DNA of 64,000 bases, from the NCBI GenBank assembly GCA_001725355.1, contig MEGD01000027.1, positions 31,131 to 95,130 of the forward strand. The letters are read 5' to 3'. The DNA is from Novosphingobium sp. SCN 66-18 (GTDB lineage Bacteria > Pseudomonadota > Alphaproteobacteria > Sphingomonadales > Sphingomonadaceae). Under the pieces are notes generated by a model. That model ran no database searches, was not told where the DNA came from, and saw only the letters and a program-made list of their open reading frames with translations. Of the stretch, positions 57,411-64,000 are shown piece after piece (the stretch's first letter is position 1; each line of letters opens with the position of its first letter). Made by a program: the position numbers and the translations under genes.

Positions 57411-58283
57411 TCATCCCTCGATCCGCAAGGCGCCCGCGCGGCGATAGAGTTCCAGGATCACCGGGTCCTGCTCGGTCGCGCGGATCGCCGCCTCGAAGCG
57501 GATCGTCCGGCGCGGGCGCGGCAGCACTTCCACCAGCGTCCCTGCCGCCATTTCGGCGCGCACCATCGTTTCCGGCAGCACCGCCGCGCCGCTGCCGCCC
57601 GCCACGATCTCGATCAGCATCCGCACGTTGTTGCAGGTGTTGATCGACGAAGCCGCCACGCGCTGTTCCGCCAGCGTGGCCATGGTCACGGCGTGGAGCG
57701 GCGAATGCGCCGGCACCGACCATACCGGCAGCGGCCGCGCGAACCCGCCTGCGGCCACCGTCCCCGGACTCGCCAGCCAGACCAGCCCGATCGACCCGAT
57801 CCCGCAGGTCCGGATGCCGGGATTTTCCACCGGCCCGGCCAGGAAGGCAATGTCGGTGGTGCCGGCCAGCACCTGCTGGAGCATCCGCGCGGTCAGGTCG
57901 ATCTCGATCTCCAGCGTCACGCCCGGCAGATCACGCTCGATTTGCTGGACGAAGCCGGGCAGGCAGCTGGCCGCCGCGATCTCCCCCGCGCCGATCCGCA
58001 CCACGCCGCTGGCCCCGGCGAAGTCGCTGGCCTTCAGCAGCGCGCGTTCGAAGCCCGCCCACAGCGGCTCGCAATCGCGCACCAGTTCGCGCCCGCGCGC
58101 GGTCAGCACCATGCGCCGGCCTTCGCGCTGGAAGATCGCGATGCCGAGCTGGTCCTCCAGTTCGCGCACCCGCGCGCTGATCGCCGGCTGCGTGGTGTTG
58201 AGCCGCTCCGCCGCCGCGCGGAACGTGCCCAGCCGCGCGATCCACAGCAGGGTTTCCAGATGGTAGATGGCGATGCGTTTCAT
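57411..58283 (-). CDS. LysR-family regulator
   Basis: Likely controls scoAB. The 290-residue product has the N-terminal helix-turn-helix (HLETLLWIARLGTFRAAAERL, NTTQPAISARVRELE) and a periplasmic-binding-type effector domain (about 90-285). Divergent from scoA across 91 bp with a palindrome between. The effector may be acetoacetate, its CoA ester or a related acid. Confidence 0.93.
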   Translation of the reverse strand: MKRIAIYHLETLLWIARLGTFRAAAERLNTTQPAISARVRELEDQLGIAIFQREGRRMVLTARGRELVRDCEPLWAGFERALLKASDFAGASGVVRIGAGEIAAASCLPGFVQQIERDLPGVTLEIEIDLTARMLQQVLAGTTDIAFLAGPVENPGIRTCGIGSIGLVWLASPGTVAAGGFARPLPVWSVPAHSPLHAVTMATLAEQRVAASSINTCNNVRMLIEIVAGGSGAAVLPETMVRAEMAAGTLVEVLPRPRRTIRFEAAIRATEQDPVILELYRRAGALRIEG

Positions 58284-58290
58284 AGCCGTT

Positions 58291-58303
58291 GTTTATCATA
58301 AAC
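58291..58303. promoter_or_regulatory. Candidate LysR operator
   Basis: GTTTAT-C-ATAAAC, perfect 13-bp palindrome, eight bases from the LysR start and 72 from scoA. The T-to-A spacing suits the LysR T-N11-A rule. Confidence 0.55.
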
Positions 58304-58374
58304 CATAAAAAAGTATCGCTATTTGCAATTGGTTTTTGCCGCTAGGATCGCGCGCGGAAAAGGGAGAGACCCGG

Positions 58375-59085
58375 ATGTCCAAGAAGCTCTATCCCGATGC
58401 GGCAGCGGCACTCGACGGCCTGTTGCGCGACGGCCTGCTCATCACCTGCGGCGGCTTCGGCCTGTGCGGCGTGCCTGAACGCCTGCTCGACGCGGTGCGC
58501 GATTCGGGCGTGAAGGATCTGACTTTCGCCAGCAACAACGCCGGCATCGATAACGAAGGCATCGGCAAGCTGCTGCGCACGCGGCAGGTGAAGAAGATGA
58601 TCTCGTCCTACGTCGGCGAGAACAAGGAATTCGAGCGCCAGTACCTTTCGGGCGAGCTGGAAGTGGAATTCTGCCCGCAGGGCACGCTGGCCGAGCGGAT
58701 GCGCGCCGGCGGCGCGGGCATTCCGGGCTTCTACACCAAGACCGGCGTCGGCACGCTGGTGGCCGAAGGCAAGGAAGTGAAGGTCTTCAACGGCGAGGAA
58801 TATATCCTCGAACAGGGCATCTTCGCCGATCTGGCGCTGGTGAAGGCGTGGAAGGCCGACGAAAGCGGCAACGTGGTGTTCCGCAAGACGGCGCGCAACT
58901 TCAACGTGCCCGCCGCCACCGCCGGCAAGGTCTGCGTGGTGGAAGTGGAGGAAGTGGTGCCCACCGGCAGCCTCGATCCCGATGCCATCCACCTGCCGGG
59001 CGTCTATGTCCAGCGCATGATCGTGGGCGCCCCCTACGACAAGAAGATCGAATTCCGCACCGTGCGTGCAAGGGAGACCGCGTGA
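58375..59085 (+). CDS. scoA: Succinyl-CoA:3-oxoacid CoA-transferase subunit A
   Basis: Activates acetoacetate (or a close 3-oxoacid) with CoA from succinyl-CoA. The 236-residue product has [13 protein letters not shown] near residue 24, [20 protein letters not shown] and [13 protein letters not shown], all SCOT-type and closer to ScoA than to PcaI or AtoD. Stop overlaps the scoB ATG by one base. GGGAGAG precedes the ATG at 58375. Confidence 0.94.
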   Translation: MSKKLYPDAAAALDGLLRDGLLITCGGFGLCGVPERLLDAVRDSGVKDLTFASNNAGIDNEGIGKLLRTRQVKKMISSYVGENKEFERQYLSGELEVEFCPQGTLAERMRAGGAGIPGFYTKTGVGTLVAEGKEVKVFNGEEYILEQGIFADLALVKAWKADESGNVVFRKTARNFNVPAATAGKVCVVEVEEVVPTGSLDPDAIHLPGVYVQRMIVGAPYDKKIEFRTVRARETA

Positions 59086-59720
59086 TGGCTTGGACCCGCG
59101 ACGAAATGGCCGCCCGCGCGGCCAAGGAACTGCAGGACGGGTTCTACGTGAACCTGGGCATCGGCATCCCCACGCTGGTGGCGAACCACATTCCGGCCGG
59201 CATGGAAGTGACGCTCCAGTCCGAAAACGGCATGCTGGGCATCGGCCCCTTCCCCTATGAGGACGAAGTGGACGCCGACCTGATCAACGCCGGCAAGCAG
59301 ACGATCAGCGAACTGCCCCAGTCCGCCTATTTCGACAGCGCGCAAAGCTTCGCCATGATCCGGGGCGGGCACATCGACCTGACCGTGCTGGGCGCGATGG
59401 AAGTGGCCGAGAACGGCGACATCGCCAACTGGATGGTGCCCGGCAAGATGATCAAGGGCATGGGCGGCGCGATGGACCTGGTCGCCGGCGTGAAGAAGAT
59501 CATCGTCGTCATGGAACATTGCGCCAAGGACGGCAGCCCCAAGTTCATCCCGGCCTGCACCTTGCCGCTGACCGGCCGCAACGTGGTGGACATGGTGGTG
59601 ACCGATCTTGCCGTGTTCCAGCGCCCGGACCACGCATCGCCTTTCCGCCTGATCGAGCTTGCGCCGGGCGTGACGGCGGACGACGTTCGTGGCAAGACCA
59701 CCGCGCATTACGTCGAATAG
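59085..59720 (+). CDS. scoB: Succinyl-CoA:3-oxoacid CoA-transferase subunit B
   Basis: Catalytic half of the pair above. The 211-residue product has the [10 protein letters not shown] motif whose Glu forms the thioester, then [14 protein letters not shown] and [10 protein letters not shown]. Start TGATG junction fixes the ATG. Coupled with scoA and under the divergent LysR. Likely role: use of acetoacetate and ketone-type degradation products. Confidence 0.95.
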   Translation: MAWTRDEMAARAAKELQDGFYVNLGIGIPTLVANHIPAGMEVTLQSENGMLGIGPFPYEDEVDADLINAGKQTISELPQSAYFDSAQSFAMIRGGHIDLTVLGAMEVAENGDIANWMVPGKMIKGMGGAMDLVAGVKKIIVVMEHCAKDGSPKFIPACTLPLTGRNVVDMVVTDLAVFQRPDHASPFRLIELAPGVTADDVRGKTTAHYVE

Positions 59721-59753
59721 AAGGCCTGCGCGGCCGCGCTGCAGGAGACGGGC

Positions 59754-60437
59754 ATGTCCTACACGCTGATCACCGCCAACCGGAACTATTCCAGCTGGTC
59801 GCTGCGGCCATGGCTGCTGATGAAGGCGCTCGACATTCCCTTCGCGGAACGGTTCGAGCCCTTCACCAAACCCAGCAATTACGACGAGTTCCGCGCCTTT
59901 TCGCCGACGGGCCAGGTGCCGGTATTGATCGACGGCGAACGCACAGTGTGGGATTCGCTGGGCATCGCGCTGTATCTGGCGGACCGCCACCCCGGCGGGT
60001 GGCCGGCGGATGAGGCGGCGCGCGCCTTTGCCCAGGGCATCGTCGCGGAAATGCACGGCGGCTTCAGTGCGCTGCGCAACGATTGCACGATGAACGTGGG
60101 CGTGCGGGTGAAGCCGCGCCCGATGTCGGCGGCGCTGCTGCGCGATGTGGCGCGGGTGGCCGAGATCTTCACGCAGGGCCTCGACCGCTTCGGCGGCCCG
60201 TGGCTGGCGGGCGAGGCTTTCAGTGCGGCGGACGCCTTCTTCGCGCCGGTCGCCTTCCGCGTGCGGACCTATGGCCTTGACGTCGGCCAAGGGCAGGCCT
60301 GGGTCGACCGGGTGCTGGCGCATCCCGCCATGCGGGACTGGGAACAGCAGGCGCTGGCCGAAACCTGGCGCGAGGCGGGCCATGAAGCGGAGCTCGCTGC
60401 CGCCGGCGAGATCATCGCCGACTACCGCAAAGCCTGA
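59754..60437 (+). CDS. Glutathione S-transferase family protein, paralogue 2
   Basis: Cytosolic GST-like protein of 227 residues. It begins LITANRNYSSWSLRPWLLMK, almost the same as the gene at 45812, and both share SPTGQVPVL/SSGKVPIL-type cis-Pro loops and length. The C-terminal domain differs more. Lies 33 bases after scoB, so may share its transcript, but no shared substrate is evident. Confidence 0.87.
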   Translation: MSYTLITANRNYSSWSLRPWLLMKALDIPFAERFEPFTKPSNYDEFRAFSPTGQVPVLIDGERTVWDSLGIALYLADRHPGGWPADEAARAFAQGIVAEMHGGFSALRNDCTMNVGVRVKPRPMSAALLRDVARVAEIFTQGLDRFGGPWLAGEAFSAADAFFAPVAFRVRTYGLDVGQGQAWVDRVLAHPAMRDWEQQALAETWREAGHEAELAAAGEIIADYRKA

Positions 60438-60440
60438 GGG

Positions 60441-60857
60441 CTATTCGCCGCGTTCCTCGCGCTCGCGCGCGTTGAGCTTTGCCCACAGGCCCTCGGTGCC
60501 CGCTTCCACCGCCTTGTTCACGTATTGCGAGGCGACCAGCCAGCCCTTGAACGGGCGCAGCGTGGCCAGGCAGCCGATGGCCAGAACCGGCACCGAGGTC
60601 AGCACGTGGACCCACCACGGCGGATCGTAGGCGACCTGCACCCACACGACGAGGAATGTCAGCGGAAACGCGGTGATGCACAGCGCGAAGAAGGCCGGGC
60701 CGTCGTCCGCATTGGCGAAGCTGTAGTCCAGTCCGCAGCTTTCGCAGCGATCGGCCAGCTTCAGCCAGCCCTTGAACATGTGCCCCTTGCCGCAGCGCGG
60801 GCAGCGCCCTTCCCAGCCGGATTTGAGAATCCAGCGAAACTTGTCGTTTTCGGCCAT
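60441..60857 (-). CDS. DUF983 membrane protein
   Basis: Small membrane protein of unknown function. The 138-residue product has a zinc-ribbon-like start (CPRCGKGHMFKGWL, then CESCGLDY) and two membrane helices (about 60-110), followed by a charged tail. Layout is typical for DUF983. Converges on the GST gene, three bases apart. Confidence 0.9.
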   Translation of the reverse strand: MAENDKFRWILKSGWEGRCPRCGKGHMFKGWLKLADRCESCGLDYSFANADDGPAFFALCITAFPLTFLVVWVQVAYDPPWWVHVLTSVPVLAIGCLATLRPFKGWLVASQYVNKAVEAGTEGLWAKLNAREREERGE

Positions 60858-61039
60858 CGTCCGTGATTCCTGCCTTCCATGTTCTCTTCGACGCGATACC
60901 CGGATCGCGCGGTCGGCACGGTTGGACCATGCTTCGGCCACATCGCGTATAGAGCCCTTCAAGAGCGGCGTAAGCCCCTGGGACAATCTGTCCTATCGGC
61001 AACTGGCGGAACCGGCTGCGCCGTGCGACATTGGCCTGC

Positions 61040-61708
61040 ATGATCCAAGCCATCACCCACGCTTTTCGCGCGCGCTTTCTGGACGTGCTGGCCTCGATCT
61101 ACCTCTACAACGAGCATCGCGGCTACACCGCGCTCGACCGGGTGCTGGAAGCGGTGCGCACGCAATGCCCGAAGGACGCCGCCTTCATCGCCGCGATCGA
61201 GAAGCATCGCGCGGATGAACGCAAACACTACGTGATGTTCCGGCGCTGGTTCGATTTGCAGGGCCGCATGCCGCTGGCGGTGGGGCGATCCTGCGGCCAC
61301 ATCGACCGCTTCATCGAACGGATGTTCGGCTGCCCGATCGACGCGCTCGACACCGCCACCATCGCCGCCGATCGCCGCGCCTTCGCGCAGCTCTGCCGTA
61401 TCATCATGCTGACCGAACAGCGCGGCCTGCGCCAGGTGGAGGTACTGCTGCGCAATCGCCAGGTCCTTTCCGACCGCGCGATGACGCGAATCTTCCGCGT
61501 GGTCGAAAAGGACGAACCGGACCACTGGATGCCCTATCGCGACTGGCTCGCGCGGCATGGCGGAACGGCCACGCGCTGGCGGGAGCGCTGGGCCGATTAT
61601 GCGATCCACAAGTCGCTGATGCTGGTCAAGCTGCCGCTGCTGTTCGTGCGCCGAAACACGCCCCGGCTGGCGCGGTGGCCGGACAGCGGCGAACGATCGG
61701 GCGCGTGA
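61040..61708 (+). CDS. Ferritin-like di-iron protein
   Basis: Probable four-helix di-iron carboxylate protein. The 222-residue product carries YNEHRGY, an ExxH in ERKHYVMF (about 63-66), TEQRG and a second ExxH in EPDHWMPY. The pattern E...ExxH...E...ExxH is that of ferritin-like enzymes. The C-terminal end is basic. I use the ATG at 61040 over a TTG nine bases earlier. Function unknown. Confidence 0.8.
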   Translation: MIQAITHAFRARFLDVLASIYLYNEHRGYTALDRVLEAVRTQCPKDAAFIAAIEKHRADERKHYVMFRRWFDLQGRMPLAVGRSCGHIDRFIERMFGCPIDALDTATIAADRRAFAQLCRIIMLTEQRGLRQVEVLLRNRQVLSDRAMTRIFRVVEKDEPDHWMPYRDWLARHGGTATRWRERWADYAIHKSLMLVKLPLLFVRRNTPRLARWPDSGERSGA

Positions 61709-61717
61709 ACCGGCGGC

Positions 61718-63283
61718 TCAATGCCCCATGTCGGCGTCGGGCGGCGGCGCGCCGGGGGCCGGCTTGCCCGCGCGCAGGAAGAACAGCACCGGGATCGCCG
61801 CCCAGCACGCGATGGCCATCATCAGGAAATCGTTGAGATAGCTGATCATCGCCGCCTGCTGGTTGACCAGCCCGTCGGCCACGCCCAGCGCGGCATCGCC
61901 GACCGGCCCGAACGTGTCCAGCCGGTTGATGTCGAACGGCACGCTCATCGCGGTCAGCCGCGCGCCCAGTTCCGCGTGGTTGATCTGGATGTTGCGCGCC
62001 AGCAGCACCGTGCAGACCGCGATGCCGATCGACGATCCGATGTTGCGGAACAGGTTGGTCATCCCCGCGGCATCCGCGCGCAACTGCGGCGGCAGCGTGG
62101 CGAAGGCGATCAGGTTCATCGGAATGAACGTGAAGCTGAGCCCCAGCCCTTGCAGCATGCCCGTCAGGAAGATCGGGCGCATCGGCATGTTCGGCGTCCA
62201 GCCCGCCATCAGCCACAGCGACCAGCCCGCCAGGAACAGTCCGATGGCCAGCGAAATGCGCGGATCGAACCGGTTGATGAACCGGCCGAACAGGGTGATC
62301 GACAGCAACATGCCCAGGCCGCGCGGCGCCAGCAGCCAGCCCGCATCGATCGCGGGAAAGCCGTATATGCCCTGCAACAGCCCCGGCAGCAGCGCCAGCA
62401 CCGCCATCATCACCATGCCGACCAGGAAATAGAGCCCCAGACTGGCCACGTAGTTGCCATCGCGGAACAGCGCGGCGGGGAACAGCGGATGGTCCGCCGT
62501 GGCCAGATGGACGATCGCCATCCAGAAGGCCACCGCCGCGATCACGGCATAGGCCACGATCTCGCCCGATCCGAACCAGTCCTTCTGCGCGCCGCGATCC
62601 AGCATCAGTTGCAGCGTGGATACCGCCAGCGCGATTAGCACCCAGCCGAACACGTCGAACCGCCGTTCGCGGCGCGGCGTCTGCGGCAGCAGCGCCAGCA
62701 GCGCGATCACCGCGCAGATGCCGATCGGAACGTTGATGAAGAACACCCAGCGCCAGCTTACGTTCTCCGTGATGTAGCCGCCCAGCACCGGGCCGGCGAT
62801 CGGCCCCAGCATCACGCCCTGCGTGAAGATGCCCATCATGCGCGGCCGTTCCGCCGGCGTGCTGGTATCGAGCATGATCGTTTGCGCCAGTGGCGACAGG
62901 AAAGCGCCACCCAGCCCTTGCAGCACCCGGAAGAACACGATCTGTTCCAGGCTCTGCGCCAGCCCGCACAATATCGAAGCCGCCGTGAACATCACCACCG
63001 AGGAAATGAACACCCGGCGGATGCCGATCGTATCGACCAGCCATCCGGCCAGTGGCAGGGTGACGGCGGAGGCCAGCACGTAGCTGGTCAGCACCCAGCT
63101 GATCGTTTCCTGCGTCGCCGACAGCGAGGCCTGCATGTGCGGCAGTGCCACGTTGGCGATCGTGGTGTCGAGCATCTGCATGACCATCGCGGCCATGACC
63201 GCGAACAGCAGCGGCCCGCGATGCTTGACGACCAGCGGCGGCAGTTCCTCCCGCCGGGGGCCGGACGGCGCCGCCGCTGCCAT
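61718..63283 (-). CDS. emrB: EmrB-type multidrug efflux transporter (DHA2, 14 TM)
   Basis: Proton-driven export pump of the inner membrane. The 521-residue product has 14 predicted helices and the MFS family motifs: LDTTIANVALPHMQ (motif D1), GWLVDTIGIRRVF (motif A), FFRVLQGLGGAFLSPL (motif B), MLGPIAGPVLGG (motif C). With EmrA it forms a tripartite system across both membranes. Start overlaps the emrA stop by one base. Confidence 0.92.
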   Translation of the reverse strand: MAAAAPSGPRREELPPLVVKHRGPLLFAVMAAMVMQMLDTTIANVALPHMQASLSATQETISWVLTSYVLASAVTLPLAGWLVDTIGIRRVFISSVVMFTAASILCGLAQSLEQIVFFRVLQGLGGAFLSPLAQTIMLDTSTPAERPRMMGIFTQGVMLGPIAGPVLGGYITENVSWRWVFFINVPIGICAVIALLALLPQTPRRERRFDVFGWVLIALAVSTLQLMLDRGAQKDWFGSGEIVAYAVIAAVAFWMAIVHLATADHPLFPAALFRDGNYVASLGLYFLVGMVMMAVLALLPGLLQGIYGFPAIDAGWLLAPRGLGMLLSITLFGRFINRFDPRISLAIGLFLAGWSLWLMAGWTPNMPMRPIFLTGMLQGLGLSFTFIPMNLIAFATLPPQLRADAAGMTNLFRNIGSSIGIAVCTVLLARNIQINHAELGARLTAMSVPFDINRLDTFGPVGDAALGVADGLVNQQAAMISYLNDFLMMAIACWAAIPVLFFLRAGKPAPGAPPPDADMGH

Positions 63284-64000
63284 CAGCGCTTGCCGACGTT
63301 GACCGACACCACCGCGCTCAATCCGGCGATGAGCGGCCGGGGCGACTGTTCATCGATGGCGATGCGCACCGGCACGCGCTGGATCACCTTGACCCAGTTG
63401 CCCGTGGCGTTCTGCGCGGGCAGGACCGAGAACTCCGACCCGGTGCCCGCGCCGATGCTGTCGACATGGCCCTTCAGGCGCAGCTTGGGATAGGCATCCA
63501 GCCGGATTTCCGCCGGCTGCCCCGGCCGCATGCGATCGAGGTCGGTTTCCTTGAAATTGGCCTCCACGCGCGCGCCGTCGGCCCGCACCAGGCTGAGCAT
63601 CGGCACGCCGGGGAACACCATCTGCCCGATCTGCAAGCGCGAAACCTGCGTGATCCGGCCATCGGCGGGCGCGCGGACCACCGTGCGCCGCAGATCGAGC
63701 GCGGCCTTGGCATGCGATGCCTGCGCGGCGGCGATCGCCGGGTTGACGCCCGGCACCTGCGCGCCGTCCGCCAGTTGCGCGCGCGCCTTGGCGACTTCGG
63801 CCTCGATCGCGACCAGCTTGTCCCGCGCGGTGGCAACGGCGTGCTCCGCCGCGTCCATGTTGGCGCGCGTGTTGAAGCCCCGGTCCATCAGCGCCTTGGC
63901 GCGATTGTAGTTCGCCTGCGCCAGCGCAAGGTCATCGCGCGCCGCACCAAGATCGGCGGCGTTGGCGCCGACGTCCGCCTGCAACGCGGTAACGTGCGCC
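63283..64000 (-). CDS. emrA: EmrA-type membrane fusion protein (partial; 5' end outside window)
   Basis: Periplasmic adaptor partner of EmrB. About 239 residues are in the window: coiled-coil hairpin (ADLGAARDDLALAQANYNRA), lipoyl-like part (APADGRITQVSRLQIGQMV) and beta-barrel end (PVRIAIDEQS). The N-terminal membrane helix lies beyond position 64000. Typical EmrA length is near 390, so roughly 150 residues are missing. Confidence 0.9.
   Translation of the reverse strand, partial: AHVTALQADVGANAADLGAARDDLALAQANYNRAKALMDRGFNTRANMDAAEHAVATARDKLVAIEAEVAKARAQLADGAQVPGVNPAIAAAQASHAKAALDLRRTVVRAPADGRITQVSRLQIGQMVFPGVPMLSLVRADGARVEANFKETDLDRMRPGQPAEIRLDAYPKLRLKGHVDSIGAGTGSEFSVLPAQNATGNWVKVIQRVPVRIAIDEQSPRPLIAGLSAVVSVNVGKR

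Overview
This window is high-GC, densely packed bacterial chromosome. Gene content and order point to an alphaproteobacterium of the order Sphingomonadales, probably Novosphingobium-like. The evidence is a split MetH preceded by metF and a SahR-type regulator, the secB / Tim44-like / mltA / Smr neighbourhood, the rpmH-rnpA-yidD-yidC-engB string, an OmpR-type two-component operon with an EF-hand protein, and several widespread intergenic repeats. I saw no rRNA, tRNA, CRISPR array, insertion sequence, prophage or plasmid gene. The genus is inferred; the class is fairly secure.

Layout. 1-3.2 kb: methionine/SAM-cycle operon sahR-metF-metH1 (minus strand) behind two near-perfect SahR-like operators. 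3.3-4.0 kb: two small lipoproteins. 3.9-11.8 kb: an IclR regulator divergent from a tightly coupled six-gene acyl-CoA catabolic operon (SDR, acyl-CoA dehydrogenase, class III CoA-transferase, thiolase, methylsuccinyl-CoA-dehydrogenase-like enzyme, HTD2-like hydratase). 11.8-17.6 kb: ribosome rescue factor, RluA-type pseudouridine synthase, aminotransferase, PabB-PabC fusion and a DUF853 ATPase. 17.7-24.5 kb: M1 aminopeptidase, an EF-hand/response regulator/histidine kinase operon, and a cupin/VOC pair. 24.6-29 kb: two divergent peptidases and a thioesterase. 29.1-29.9 kb: three tiny overlapping genes of unknown function. 29.9-33.8 kb: diguanylate cyclase, alanine dehydrogenase with a divergent Lrp regulator, and a CxxC protein. 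34-41.9 kb: ftsK, a ThiE-like protein, yggS, a DUF4136 lipoprotein, trpS, murJ (frameshifted near its 3' end by a 26-bp tandem duplication) and secB. 42-50.9 kb: Tim44-like protein, mltA, smr, dapE, a GST, an outer-membrane protein, and the engB-yidC-yidD-rnpA-rpmH string. 51-57.4 kb: CHASE3/HWE kinase, a Cdc48/p97-type AAA ATPase, a likely sRNA, a lipoprotein, a universal stress protein and a HAD hydrolase. 57.4-64 kb: LysR with scoAB, a second GST, a DUF983 protein, a ferritin-like protein, and an EmrB/EmrA efflux pair cut off by the window end.

The genes fall into a few functional blocks: SAM-cycle control through SahR, an inducible CoA-linked carboxylic-acid degradation module, acetoacetate activation by ScoAB, a cell-envelope block (MurJ, MltA, YidC, SecB, outer-membrane protein) and alanine/peptide catabolism. 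The most notable observations are the frameshifting duplication in murJ, the candidate sRNA upstream of the Cdc48-like gene, the IclR-controlled catabolic operon with its operator palindrome, and the three-gene micro-operon.
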